A program made the position numbers and the translations under genes. This document shows, in pieces, positions 19,505 to 28,917 of a stretch of 63,210 bases of DNA. The stretch comes from CAWCXF01 sp963799455. Lineage in GTDB: Bacteria; Pseudomonadota; Alphaproteobacteria; Rhodobacterales; Rhodobacteraceae. The DNA is taken from positions 1-63,210 of the forward strand of contig CAWCXF010000002.1 in NCBI GenBank assembly GCA_963799455.1. Reading direction: 5' to 3'. Numbering within the stretch: position 1 is the first letter of the stretch; every line of letters begins with the position of its first letter. The notes under the pieces were generated by a model, which was not told the origin of the DNA, ran no database searches, and saw nothing but the letters and a program-made list of their open reading frames with translations.

Positions 19505-20222
19505 TCAGATCGTCAGGTGCCGCCGCACCACGTCGCGCGAGGTGATCTCGTGGCGGTCGAGGCTGGCGACGAGCCGCCCCTTCTCCATGACGAAGCCCCG
19601 CTCGGCGATCGACATGATGAGGTCGAGGTTCTGTTCGACCAGCAGGATCGCGACGCCGGTCTGCCGGTTGAGGGTGCGGATGTTGCGGGCGATGTCCTTG
19701 ACGATCGAGGGCTGGATGCCCTCGGAGGGTTCGTCCAGCAGCATCAGCTTGGGGTTGCCCGCCATCGCGCGGCCGATGGCGAGCTGCTGCTGCTGCCCCC
19801 CCGAGAGGGTGCCCGCGCGCTGGCGCGCCCGCTCCCTCAGGATCGGGAAGAAGCCGTAGATCGTGTCGTAGTCCGGCGCCGCCCGGCCCTTTCCCGCAAC
19901 CTCGCCCACCAGCAGGTTCTCGCGCACGCTGAGCTCGGGGAACACGTCGCGGCCCTGCGGGATGTAGCCGATGCCCGCGCGAGCCCGGCGGTCGGCAGGC
20001 TCGGCCGTGACGTCGCGCCCGTCGAAGCGGATCGTGCCAGCGCTCGCGCGCAGCAGCCCCGCCAGCGTCCGCATCAGGGTGCTCTTGCCGACGCCGTTGC
20101 GGCCGATCACCGCCACGATCTCACCGGGCCGCAGCGTCAGGTCGACGCCCTGGAGCACCCGCTCGCCACCGTAGCCCCCGAGGAGCCCCTGCGACGGCGA
20201 GGAGGTCCGCGCTCCTATCCAT
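19505..20222 (-). pseudogene. Urt/Liv-type ABC ATPase 2 (UrtE/LivF-like), one frame break near the start
   Basis: The protein contains LRPGEIVAVIGRNGVGKSTL (Walker A), IGYIPQGRDVFPELSVRENL (Q-loop), GTLSGGQQQQLAIGRAM (signature), LMLLDEPSEGIQPSIV (Walker B, typical UrtE/LivF wording) and LLVEQNLDL. The ATG at 20222 overlaps the stop of the upstream ATPase gene (ATGGATAG). An extra G near 20190 separates the first ten codons from the rest. An alternative internal start would give a nearly complete protein, so the gene may still be functional. Confidence 0.85.
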
Positions 20223-20934
20223 CGGCCGCCCCCAGATAGATCTCCTGAACGCCCACATGGTCCACGATCTCGGCGATCGTGCCCTCCGCGAAGATCGCGC
20301 CGAAGTGCAGGACGGTGACCCGGTCGGCGATCTGCTCGACGAACGCCATGTCGTGCTCGACTGCGAGGATGGTGATGCCGTGGGCGTTGAGCTCGTGCAG
20401 CATCTCGCCGGTCCGCCGCGTCTCGTCGGGCGACATGCCGGCGGTCGGCTCGTCGAGCAGCAGCAGCGACGGCTCGACCCCGACCGCCATCCCGATCTCC
20501 AGCCATTGCTGCTGGCCGTGCGAGAGGGTGCCGGCGGGCCTCGCGGCCTCGCTCTCGAGGCCCGCGAAATCGAGCACGCGCCGGATCGTAGCGTCGAGGT
20601 CGCGGCCGCGCAGGTGGCGCTGGAAGGCGATCTCGAGGTTCTGGCGCGCGCTCAGCGCCTTGAAGATGCCGGGCACTTGGAACTTGACGCTGATGCCGCG
20701 GCGGATCCGCTGGAAGGGGCGCAGGGCCGTGATGTCTTCGTCCCGGAACTCGATCGTGCCGGAATCCGGCGCGTGCTCGCCGAGGATCAGCCGGAAGAAC
20801 GATGACTTGCCCGCGCCGTTCGGGCCGATCAGGCAGTGCATCCGGCCCCTCTCCAGCGAGAAGTCGATGCCGCGGGCCACGACGACGCCGCCGAAGCGCT
20901 TGTTGAGCTTGCTCACCCGGAGGATCTCGCTCAT
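20215..20934 (-). CDS. Urt/Liv-type ABC ATPase 1 (UrtD/LivG-like)
   Basis: An intact 239-residue ATPase: Walker A HCLIGPNGAGKSS (about residues 33-45), signature GTLSHGQQQWLEIGMAVG, Walker B LLLLDEPTAGMSPDE, and the C-terminus GVQEIYLGAADG. The SHGQ signature, the TAGMSPDE wording and the xxxEIYLG end are characteristic of UrtD rather than amino-acid LivG. It pairs with the second ATPase to energise the two permeases. Start ATG at 20934 overlaps the stop of the upstream permease by four bases, showing translational coupling. Confidence 0.92.
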   Translation of the reverse strand: MSEILRVSKLNKRFGGVVVARGIDFSLERGRMHCLIGPNGAGKSSFFRLILGEHAPDSGTIEFRDEDITALRPFQRIRRGISVKFQVPGIFKALSARQNLEIAFQRHLRGRDLDATIRRVLDFAGLESEAARPAGTLSHGQQQWLEIGMAVGVEPSLLLLDEPTAGMSPDETRRTGEMLHELNAHGITILAVEHDMAFVEQIADRVTVLHFGAIFAEGTIAEIVDHVGVQEIYLGAADG

Positions 20935-22031
20935 CGCGCCCTCCGAAAGACCCGCCCGATCCGTTCCATGGCGGTGGCGACGAGCCCGTTTGGCGTCACG
21001 AGCACGGTGAGGAGGAGGAGCGCGCCCATCGCGATCAGGGCGTACTGGCTGCCGTAGATCGTCAGCGCCTGGAAGCCGGCCAGCACGGCGAGCGTGCCGA
21101 GCAGCGTCGCCGTGATGTCGCTCCGCCCGCCGACCGCGACCCAGACGATCGGAAGCGCCGCCGCGGTGAGACCCATGCTGGAGGGGGTGATGTACTGCCC
21201 CCAGGCGGTGTAGAGAGCACCCGAGAGCCCCGCCAGCGCGCCGCCGAGGCCGAAGGCGAGCATTTGGTAGAGGCGCACGTCGTAGCCGAGCATCTCGGCC
21301 CGCTCGGGGTTCTCGCGGATCGCGACGAGCACGTTGCCGAAGGGCGCGTTGAGCAGGATGCGCAGCCCCAGGTAGCACAGCACCACGAGCCCGAGCAGCA
21401 GGTAGTAGAGCCCGATGCCTGGATAGAGGACGATGTCGCCTCCGGGCCAGGGGATGGTCAGAGGCGGCATGCCGGACATGCCGTTGAAGCCGTTGAGGCG
21501 GGCCTCGCCGATCCGCCACTGCGGCCCCGCCGTCTGCGCCATGAACGTCTCGAGGACGAGCGTGACCGAGAGCGTGACGATGCCGACGAAGACGCCGCGG
21601 ATCCGGCCGTAGAACATGAAGTAGCCGATCACCAGCGCCAGGGCGCCGCCCAACGCGACCGAGGCGATCAGCGCGAGCCAGGTGAAGCCGAAGGCGGATC
21701 CGAAGTTGATCGTGAGCACCCCGTAGCCGTATCCGGCGATCCCGAAGAAGGCCGTCTGGCCGAAGCTCAGCGCGCCAGAGTAGCCCCAGACGACCCCGAG
21801 GCCCATGGCCATGAAGGTCCAGACCAGGAAGTAGGCGGCGTTGCCCACGGTGTAGGGATCGCTGAAGGTCGGGTAGAGCACCGCCCCCAGCACGACCGCC
21901 GCGGCCGCCGTCCAGAAGGCGACTCCTCGCCCCATCGTCTGCGGACCCTCGAGGCGCGAAAGCCAGACCCGGAGGGCCGAACGCCGCTCGACCGGCGCGG
22001 CGCCAGCGAGCGAGGTGTCGCCATCGGTCAT
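20931..22031 (-). CDS. Urt/Liv-type ABC permease 2 (UrtC/LivM-like)
   Basis: An intact 366-residue membrane protein. After a polar N-terminus it has about ten hydrophobic segments, including FWTAAAAVVLGAVLYPTF, YFLVWTFMAMGLGVVWGY and the family motif SGALSFGQTAFFGIAGYGYG. The EAA-like loop ILLNAPFGNVLVAIRENPER and YDVRLYQMLAFGLGGALAGL follow. It forms the transmembrane channel with the LivH-like protein. The ATG at 22031 overlaps the upstream permease stop. Urea or short-chain amides are the likely substrates given the AmiC-like sensor and formamidase in the same operon. Confidence 0.92.
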   Translation of the reverse strand: MTDGDTSLAGAAPVERRSALRVWLSRLEGPQTMGRGVAFWTAAAAVVLGAVLYPTFSDPYTVGNAAYFLVWTFMAMGLGVVWGYSGALSFGQTAFFGIAGYGYGVLTINFGSAFGFTWLALIASVALGGALALVIGYFMFYGRIRGVFVGIVTLSVTLVLETFMAQTAGPQWRIGEARLNGFNGMSGMPPLTIPWPGGDIVLYPGIGLYYLLLGLVVLCYLGLRILLNAPFGNVLVAIRENPERAEMLGYDVRLYQMLAFGLGGALAGLSGALYTAWGQYITPSSMGLTAAALPIVWVAVGGRSDITATLLGTLAVLAGFQALTIYGSQYALIAMGALLLLTVLVTPNGLVATAMERIGRVFRRAR

Positions 22032-22900
22032 CGGCGCGCGCCCTTGATCCAGGCCGAAAGCCCGCCCGGCATCAGCCGGATCACCACGATGACCGCGACG
22101 AGCAGCCCGATCTGGCCGAAGAGCTGGCCGTACCAAGCCGTCAGCGCGGCGCGGATCACCGCCAGGATGGCCGCGGCCGGGGCGGCCCCCACGAAGATGT
22201 CGGCGCCGCCCACGACGACGGTCACGAAGCTCTCGACGATGAAGGTGGCCCCCATGGTGGGCACCATCGTCATGGTGGGGGCGTAGAGGCCGCCGGCCAG
22301 CCCCGCGAGGGCTGCGCCGAGGCCGAAGGTCAGGCCGTAGACCCGGCGCGTGTCGACGCCGAGCGCGCGGGCCATCTGCGGCCGCTGGATGGTGGCGCGG
22401 GCGATGACGCCGAAGCGCGTGCGGTAGAAGAGCAGGTAGAGCCCGCCCAGCAGCCCGACGGCCGCCGTCATCAGGACCAGCCGGTAGGCCGAGTAGGACC
22501 GGTCGCCCAGCGCGAGGCTGCCGAGCGGCGTGCCCACTCCCTGCATCGTCGGCCCGAGGACGATCAGCACGCCCTGCGTGGCGATCAGGCTGATCCCCCA
22601 GGTGGCGATGATCGAGTCGAGGGGACGGTGGTAGAGGTGCCGGATGACGGCGCGCTCGATCGCCATGCCGACGGCCCCGGCGACGAGCGCGCCGCACAGC
22701 ATCGCCAGCGGCAGCGGCAGGCCGATCCGGGCGGCCGAGGCCGTGACGTAGGCCCCGCACATGATGAACTCGCCATGCGCGAGGTTGATGATGCCCATCA
22801 TGCCGAAGATGACCGCCAGACCGGCGCACGAGATCACCAGGAAGGCGAAGGCGTCGCCGAACTGGTAGAAGATAGCGAACGCCGTCGCGACGATGTCCAT
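22028..22900 (-). CDS. Urt/Liv-type ABC permease 1 (UrtB/LivH-like)
   Basis: An intact permease of about 290 residues with the hallmark blocks GLAVIFGMMGIINLAHGEFI, ERAVIRHLYHRPLDSIIATW (UrtB-like), TRFGVIARATIQRPQMARAL and GLTFGLGAALAGLAGGLYAP. Start at MDIVATAF (22900) is preferred over an upstream ATG at 22921 because the membrane domain begins directly there. It lies 70 bp downstream of the substrate-binding protein gene. The IS110 element in that upstream gene is expected to be polar on this and the following genes. Confidence 0.92.
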   Translation of the reverse strand: MDIVATAFAIFYQFGDAFAFLVISCAGLAVIFGMMGIINLAHGEFIMCGAYVTASAARIGLPLPLAMLCGALVAGAVGMAIERAVIRHLYHRPLDSIIATWGISLIATQGVLIVLGPTMQGVGTPLGSLALGDRSYSAYRLVLMTAAVGLLGGLYLLFYRTRFGVIARATIQRPQMARALGVDTRRVYGLTFGLGAALAGLAGGLYAPTMTMVPTMGATFIVESFVTVVVGGADIFVGAAPAAAILAVIRAALTAWYGQLFGQIGLLVAVIVVIRLMPGGLSAWIKGARR

Positions 22901-23774
22901 GCATGCTCCTGGACCGCGCAATGTGGAGAGGGCGCCGGGCGCGCGTCGCCGCCCGGCGCCGGGGCGCCGACTACTGGGCCGGCGGCGGGCTCGAGGGCGT
23001 GTACTGCGCGCTCGGGTCGTTCTGGGTCAGGTCGCAGCCGGCCTCCCCCAACCAGTAGGGCTCGATGTCCTCCCAGACCTCAGGGAAGGTGATCGAGTGG
23101 TCGTCCTCCACCTTGGCCAGGTAGATCGTGTGCGACATGTGCTGGCTCTGGGGGTCGAGACAGACGTTGCCCGACGGGCCGTCGAAGCAGACGTCGCCCT
23201 CGGCGATCACCTCGCGCAGCGCCTCGCGCTCGGTCGAACCGGCCCGCTCGACGAGTTGCTTGTAGAGGTTCATCGCGATGTACGAGTTCGCGGCCTCCTG
23301 GTTGATGTAGGGCTCGTCAGGGAACTTGGCGCGGAAGCGCTCGACGAAGTCGTCGCTCGCGGGGGAGTCGATCTCCTCGATGTAGTTCGTGGTGACGTGC
23401 ATGTCGGCCAGACTTGGCGGGGTGAACCGCTTGTGCTCGTAGCCCTGGCCCGACGTTGACCGAGGACGCCATCGGCAGGCCCACGTCGGCCGAGGCCGCC
23501 TGCTCGTAGTAGGACGCCTGCGCCGCCCCGACGAGCAGGGTCACGACGAAGTCGGCGTCGGAGCCCTGGATGTTCTGGATGGTCTGCGAGAACTGCGACA
23601 CGCCGAGCGGGATGAACTCCTCGCCGACCATCGTGCCACCGTTTTCCTCGACGATCTGGCGCACCCACTCGGCCGAGATCTGGCCGAAGTTGTAGTCCGC
23701 GGCGATCGTGTAGACGTTGGGCCCGTACTCTTCCATCATCCACGGGATGAGCGTCGAGAACTCCGATGACCATT

Positions 23775-24054
23775 TGTCAAGCGAATGGGCACGGTCTTCT
23801 CGTCGCCCGGCATGTATACCGTTCGTGGCGTCAGCTATTCCTGCGATGTTGGCGGAGGTCAGGGCACCGGCCTTGATCGACGGTTGCTCAAACTCCGATA
23901 CGGGGATCAGAACCCCAGGATGGTAAGCGTCAGAGGCATTCTATCATTCTGCTGTCAGATGTCCGGGACGGGCCCGGATCTCAATTCTCGACCGATGGTT
24001 TGCCTCTTCCCGCGTCCGATGCCCTGGCCACTGCCAACACTGCTCATGGCATGC
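23775..24054 (-). ncRNA. Candidate guide (seek/bridge) RNA region of the IS110-type element
   Basis: About 280 bp lie between the transposase stop and the element end without a coding frame on the element strand. It is visibly less GC-rich than the neighbouring genes (for example GGCATTCTATCATTCTGCTG). In IS1111-type elements this position encodes the structured RNA that pairs with target and donor. The assignment rests on position only; I did not fold it. Confidence 0.4.
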
Positions 24055-25170
24055 TCAGGCCGCTTTCGGCATCGCGCCGATCGCGGTCGCCCAGATGAAG
24101 CCGACCAGTTCGCGCGCAACCGCGGTCGCCGCGATGGTGCTGCGCTTGCCGCGGCTCTCCAATCGACGGAACCGCTTGTTCAGCCTGACCTGCGCCTTCC
24201 AGGCGACGTCCTTGAGCGCCTGATCATGGCCGTCCCGCTTGCGCATGAGCATGGCCCCGATCTTTGGGGGCCACCGATACGCCCACGCCGCCTCGACAAG
24301 CATGACGCGAGCGATCGTGTTGCCCGCCTTGGTGATCCCGCCTGGCCGTTTCCTGCTGCCGCTGGAGAACTCGCTGGGCACGAGGCCCAGATAGGCCGTC
24401 AGCTTCCGTGGGCTGGCGAAGCGTGAGAAGTCGCCGATCTCTGCCGCTAGCGTGACCGCGACGACCAGCCCGATCCCCTTGAACACCTGAAGGGCATGGA
24501 CGACGGGCGCCAGGGTCCAGCTCGGCACGAGCTCCGCGATCTGCGCTTCCACTTCGGCTTTCCGCGCCTCTGCTTGTTCGAGCCGATTGATGTAGCTCTG
24601 CAGGGCGAGCTTCGTCGCCGGATGCTCGAACGAGCGTGTCGTCAGCCAGGTCCGATGGCGAAGGCTCCATCCTTTACCGGCGTATCGAACGCCATGCTTC
24701 AGGAGGAACATCTGAATGAGCGCCCGTCCAGCACGCACGTCCTGCGATGCGACTTGCCGCGCCCTGACCAGGTCGCGCATCGCCTCGTGCGTCGTGTCGG
24801 GAACCCAGACGAAGGTGAGTTCTCCGGCCCGCAGCAGGCGGGCGAGCATCATCGCGTCCCGGGTGTCGTTCTTGACCCGGTCCCCCGGGCGCTTCGGCGT
24901 ATGGCTCGGGGCCACGATCCGACACGCGATGCCCATCTCGGCGAGCTGCCGATAGATCCCGTAGCCGCAGGGCCCCGCTTCGTAAGTCACCTCTATGCAG
25001 CCATGGCGCTTGGCGAGTTTGCGGATCAGTCTCGCCACCGCGTCCGGCGTGTTGACGATCGTCCCGTACATCCGGATTTCGCCGTCGCGGCCAGCGTCGG
25101 CCACCGCAACCGATATGCTCTCTTTGTGGACATCAAGTCCGACAAAGGCGTCGTAGACTTCCATGCTCAA
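24055..25170 (-). CDS. IS110-family DEDD transposase
   Basis: An intact 371-residue recombinase. The N-terminal RuvC-like DEDD domain starts FVGLDVHKESISVAVADAGR, and includes EVTYEAGPCGYGIYRQL and KNDTRDAMMLARLLRAGEL (residues about 100-118, acidic cluster). The C-terminal Transposase_20 domain has FKGIGLVVAVTLAAEIGDFS and the Ser-containing block GSRKRPGGITKAGNTIARVM. Proteins of this family act as RNA-guided recombinases using an element-encoded guide RNA. It is on the same strand as the gene it interrupts. Confidence 0.93.
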   Translation of the reverse strand: MSMEVYDAFVGLDVHKESISVAVADAGRDGEIRMYGTIVNTPDAVARLIRKLAKRHGCIEVTYEAGPCGYGIYRQLAEMGIACRIVAPSHTPKRPGDRVKNDTRDAMMLARLLRAGELTFVWVPDTTHEAMRDLVRARQVASQDVRAGRALIQMFLLKHGVRYAGKGWSLRHRTWLTTRSFEHPATKLALQSYINRLEQAEARKAEVEAQIAELVPSWTLAPVVHALQVFKGIGLVVAVTLAAEIGDFSRFASPRKLTAYLGLVPSEFSSGSRKRPGGITKAGNTIARVMLVEAAWAYRWPPKIGAMLMRKRDGHDQALKDVAWKAQVRLNKRFRRLESRGKRSTIAATAVARELVGFIWATAIGAMPKAA

Positions 25171-25755
25171 CCCCCGGGGCTTCGGGCCGGAAGATGAGCG
25201 CGGCCCGTGGTCGCTCGCCGGCGATCCTGCTGCTCGTTGGGAAGGCCGCCAAGAATGGTCATGCCATCTGCTGCTCAGGCACGGCGCCGGTGACGATCAT
25301 GTTGGCGTCGCAGACCCCGCCCTCGTACTGGTTGTTGTAGAAGGCGAGCCCGTCGAACTGGTTGACGATCGGGCGGTAGGCCTCGCGCGAGGCCGAGGAG
25401 AAGCCCGCGAAGACGACGTCGACCTGGTCCTGCTGCAGGACGCGCCGCATGAACTCCTGGTAGCGTCGGTTGTCCGACTGCGTGTCGTAGATCACGAGCT
25501 CGACCGGACGCCCGTCGATCCCGCCCGCCTCGTTGATCTCCTCGGTGGCAAGCTCGATCGCGTGGACCTTGACCATGGTCGCCGCGGCGAAGTCGCCCGA
25601 CTGGTCCTCGAGCACGCCGATCCTGATCGGCTCCTCCTGGGCGTGGAGCGGGGCCGTCGCCGAGACGAGGGACGACCCCGCGAGGGCCGCCGCCATCAGG
25701 CGGTCTTTCCGAAGTCTTCTCATCGCGTCCTTCTCCTGCTGGTTGTCGTGGCGTC

Positions 25756-26361
25756 TCATCGTCGTCCCACAGACCGCCGCCGGCCCTCTCCCGGCCCTCG
25801 CTCGTCGGCTCCCAGGCGCTCCCGCGCCACCTGGTCTATCGGCACGCGCCGGCTCATGGCTTCGAGGCGGAGGCTCTCGTAGGCCGCGTCCTCGTCGATC
25901 CCGCAGAGCGCCATCAGGCGCAGCACCGCCTTGATGACCACGCGACGCCCGGCCATCCGCTGCTCGAGAAGCTCGATCCGCCGCTCCAACCTCCCCCGCC
26001 GCTCATGCTCGTTGACGGCCAGGAGGAGCGCGGTGAAGACGCCCGCGCCTCGGACCGGCTTAAGGATGTGGCTCGCGCATTCGAGGCGGACGACGCGCGC
26101 CAGGCGGCTCGGCGCCTCGACGCCGACGAGCGCGATGTGCGGCAGGGTCCCCGCGTCCAGGGGCAGGCCGTCGAGCCCTTCGTCGGCGTCGAAGAACACG
26201 AGGTCGCGATCGCCCGGCGCCGGCGCTGCGCCCGGCTCGACCGCCTCGACTGCGAGCCCGAGCTTGCCGAGCACGCTGACGAGCACGCGGCGGCTCGGAT
26301 CTTCGTGATGGATGACGAGGGCGCGAAGCCCGCGGAAGTTGGTGATGATCGCGCACTTCAC
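25756..26361 (-). CDS. ANTAR-domain antiterminator, AmiR/NasT-like
   Basis: An intact 201-residue protein with a degenerate receiver-like N-terminus (NFRGLRALVIHHEDPSRRVL, FFDADEGLDGLPL) and a C-terminal ANTAR domain (LERRIELLEQRMAGRRVVIK, AVLRLMALCGIDEDAAYESL). ANTAR proteins bind paired hexaloop RNA hairpins in leaders and prevent termination. In the AmiC/AmiR model, AmiC sequesters AmiR until amide binds. The GTG start at 26361 overlaps the AmiC-like gene stop by four bases, matching the amiC-amiR order. A matching leader hairpin and terminator lie at 27539-27644. Confidence 0.9.
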   Translation of the reverse strand: MKCAIITNFRGLRALVIHHEDPSRRVLVSVLGKLGLAVEAVEPGAAPAPGDRDLVFFDADEGLDGLPLDAGTLPHIALVGVEAPSRLARVVRLECASHILKPVRGAGVFTALLLAVNEHERRGRLERRIELLEQRMAGRRVVIKAVLRLMALCGIDEDAAYESLRLEAMSRRVPIDQVARERLGADERGPGEGRRRSVGRR

Positions 26362-27524
26362 GGCACCACCCTCGGACGCGTCCCCACCGAAGGAGCGGCC
26401 CGCCGGAGCGGGTCGCTCCAGACGAGGTAGGGGTCCGGCCGTAGCGGACCGGCCTCCTCGAAGACGAGGTCGAAGGTGCCTGCCGCGGTCGAGCGGCCGA
26501 TGCGAGGGCGCATCCAGCAATGCAGGTTCTCGGGATCCACCGTCACCCGGCCCTGCGGGGCGGCGAAGCTCAGCCCGCGCGCGGCGTCCCGGATCGTGGG
26601 CGCGTCGGTCGCGCCGGCCACCTCGGCCGCCGCGCGCGAGGAGGTGCACCGCGACGTAGGTCGCCTCGGCATCGGCGCAGGCCGGCCCGAGCGACCCGAA
26701 GCGGCGAGCCCAGGAGTGGGTGAACCGCGCGTTCTCGTCCGAGGCGATGGTGGAGAAGTAGACCGAGGACGAGAGATGGCCGTCGGCCGCGGCGCCGAGG
26801 AACGGCAGCTCGGCCTCCGAGAGACTGCAGCTCGCCACGGGCAGGAGCCGGGCTTGGTCGAGGCCCGCGCGGCCTGCCGCGCTCGCGCAGCAGCCGCAGG
26901 AAGGCGAAAGCGGATTCGCCGATCAAGGTCATGAACACGAAGTCGGGTCGGTCGTCTCAGGATCTGGTCGACCAGCGGCTGCAGTTCCGTGTCTCCGAGG
27001 GCGAAGTAGCGCTCTCCGATGACGGCCCCGCCGACCGCCGTCAGCGCCTCGCGCAGGATGCGGTTGTTCTCCCAGGCCCAGACGTAGTTCGAGCCGACGA
27101 ACCATCCGCGCTTGCCGTGATGCGTCAGCAGGTAGCGAGCCAGTGGCAGGATGTGCTGGTTCGGAGCGGCGCCGGTGTAGACGACGTTGTCGCTCGTCTC
27201 GAAGCCCTCGTAGTGCGAGGGGTACCAGAGCAGGGCGTCGTGCTTCTCGAAGAGCGGAAGAACCTCCTTGCGGCTCGACGAGGTGTAGCACCCGAAGACG
27301 TGCGCGAGCCGGTCCTCCGCGAGCAACCGCTGGACGCCGGCCACGTAGGCCTCCGTCGCGCCGCCCGGATCGATCGCGACGGGCTCGAACCGGACGGGCC
27401 AGGTGGCGTCGCCATTGATCTCGGCGACGGCGAGCTCCGCGCCGGCCCGCATGGCGCGCCCGACGGCCGCGTAGGACCCGGAGCAGGAGAACAGGACGCC
27501 GATCCTGATCACGTCGCGCGACAT
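26358..27524 (-). pseudogene. AmiC-like amide sensor (type I periplasmic-binding fold), frame breaks
   Basis: The start MSRDVIRIGVLFSCSGSYAA has no signal peptide, as expected for cytosolic AmiC-like sensors. It continues FGCYTSSSRKEVLPLFEKHD, ALLWYPSHYEGFE, NVVYTGAAPNQHILPLARYL and GSNYVWAWENNRI, all typical AmiC/UrtA wording. After about 26955 the frame changes (DFVFMTLIGESAFAFLRLL), then again (LPVASCSLSEAELPFLGAAA, DGHLSSSVYFSTIASDENAR) and near 26650 to the C-terminus GRVTVDPENLHCWMRPRIGR ... PRVVP. First gene of the amide operon, 15 bp below the leader terminator. Confidence 0.82.
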
Positions 27525-27538
27525 CGACCCCCAAACGC

Positions 27539-27578
27539 AAAAAAGCCCCCTCAGCGGCGTCGAACCGCGCAAGGGGGC
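27539..27578 (-). terminator. Intrinsic terminator in the amide operon leader (attenuator)
   Basis: On the minus strand GCCCCCTTGCGCGG pairs with CCGCTGAGGGGGC around a TTCGACG-type loop and is followed by six T residues, ending 15 bp before the AmiC-like start. A strong terminator placed before the first gene of an operon that encodes an antiterminator is best read as an attenuator. Confidence 0.8.
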
Positions 27579-27589
27579 CGAGATGCCCA

Positions 27590-27644
27590 TTCGCTTTCAA
27601 GCGAAGAAGAGAAGCTACTGAACCGCTGCCTCGCCGTTGAGGCA
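27590..27644 (-). promoter_or_regulatory. Candidate ANTAR-binding hairpins upstream of the attenuator
   Basis: On the minus strand TGCCTC-AACGGC-GAGGCA (27644 to 27627) is a perfect 6-bp stem with a 6-nt loop having A at position 1 and G at position 4, the signature of ANTAR-protein targets. About 20 nt downstream TTCGC-TTGAAA-GCGAA (27605 to 27590) is a second stem with a 6-nt loop, although its loop lacks the A1/G4 pattern. The attenuator follows at once. Confidence 0.6.
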
Positions 27645-28036
27645 TGTCCACCTTGGCTGGAGGCTCGGCGCGCTGTCAAAAACAATCTCGCGGATGGCGC
27701 GGCAGGAGCCACAGAAGCTCCCGCTTGCTCATCTGTTGCGCCGTCGGGGGCTCGCTGCGGTCGGGCGGCGGATCGACCAAGTCCGAGGGACCCGACGGTC
27801 GCCCGGCCGCTCGCCTGGATGGAGGCGTTCTGCAACACCCATCGCCTGCACCCGGCGCCGGGCTCCCGTTCACCGGCCGCCATGTACCGAAGGGCGGCCC
27901 AACTGCCTCCACGGAGACGGGGCGGCATCGTCGATCTGACAGCCGCCGAGACGGACGCCCCGATGAGGCGGAGGTCAGTGGCCGAGACCCAGCCCTTCGC
28001 GGGGGACGCCGCGACGCCCCGCCGTCCGTCGCCCGC
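27645..28036. other. Noncoding stretch upstream of the amide operon leader
   Basis: Open frames exist on both strands but none carries a recognisable domain or ribosome binding site, so I call no gene. The amide operon promoter should lie here, reading to the minus strand. Confidence 0.4.
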
Positions 28037-28917
28037 TCAGTACCATCCGGGCGCTGCGTGCGATCCCAGCATCTCGCCGTAGATGTCGGAGCGGCGGTCG
28101 CGGAGGGGCTGGTTGAACGCGTTCCAGTTCCGCTGGCGCCGGGCGTCGGCGAGGTTGACGTTGGCGTAGAGGATCTCCTCCTCGGTGGCGCTCGCCGGCC
28201 CCGCGACGGGCCAGCCGGTGTGGCCGACGATCAGGCTCTGGCCGACGAAGGGCTGGCCGCGCTCGGTGCCGATGCGGTCGGCGGCGGCCACGAAGATCGA
28301 GTTGGCGTGCGCCGCGGCCATGACGAGGATGTTGGCCATGGCCTCGCGCCCCGGCTCCTGGCCGGGGATCGGGACCCAGTTCGTGGGGACGCAGACGATG
28401 TCGGCGCCTTGGAGCGCGCAGAGGCGCCAGGCCTCGGGGAACCAGCCGTCGTAGCAGATGAGCATCCCGATCCGCCCGATCGGGGTGCGGAACACGGGAA
28501 AGCCGAGGTCGCCCGGCTCGAAGAAGAGGTTCTCCTCGTTCCAGAGGTGCATCTTACGGAAGGTGCCGACGTGCCCCTCGGGGCCGATGAGCACGGCGCT
28601 GTTGAAGAGCCTCTCACCGGCGCGCTCGGCGATGCCGGCGACGATCCAGAGGCCGTGGGCGGCGGCGAGCGCGCCCCAGGCCGCGCAGGCGGGACCCCCC
28701 GGCACGGGCTCGGCCAGCGCGAAGGCTTCCTCCCTCGTCTCGAACACGTAGCCTGAGCTCGCAAGCTCCGGCAGCACGACGAGCCGCGCGCCCTCCTCGG
28801 CCGCACGCCGGATCAGCGCGGCGCTGCGTTCGAGGTTCCCCTCCCCTTCGCCCACGCGCGGCTCGAACTGGATGCAGGCCACGCGCAGCGCGGCCTCGTG
28901 CCGGGACTTGTCGGTGA

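Larger units (their letters stand above)
23765..25263 (-). mobile_element. IS110-family (IS1111-like) element inserted in the binding-protein gene
   Basis: The transposase gene at 24055-25170 lies inside the interrupted gene. Sub-terminal inverted repeats ATGACCATT (23766-23774) and AATGGTCAT (25254-25262) mark the ends. The noncoding part is almost all downstream of the transposase (23765-24054, about 290 bp), the arrangement of the IS1111 subgroup, in which the guide (seek/bridge) RNA is encoded after the recombinase gene. No target duplication is visible, as expected for this family. Exact ends are uncertain by a few bases. Confidence 0.85.
22971..25723 (-). pseudogene. Urt-type substrate-binding protein split by an IS110 element
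   Basis: The N-terminal half (25264-25723) starts MRRLRKDRLMAAALAGSSLV, a signal peptide after a strong GGAGAAGG site, and continues EEPIRIGVLEDQSGDFAAAT to VTGAVPEQQ. The C-terminal half (22971-23765) resumes FSTLIPWMMEEYGPNVYTIA and ends QYTPSSPPPAQ. Together they make a roughly 415-residue type I periplasmic amide/urea-binding protein. A 1.5-kb IS110-family element sits exactly between them. One further frame break lies near 23410-23450 (MASSVNVG, then ADMHVTTNYIEEID). The binding protein cannot be made intact, so the transporter should be inactive in this sequence. Confidence 0.88.

Noticed and set aside
20931..22904. A 657-codon minus-strand frame covering both Urt permeases
   Set aside because: Only its last 366 codons make a permease. 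The first part is an out-of-frame reading of the LivH-like gene, which has its own clean frame and start.
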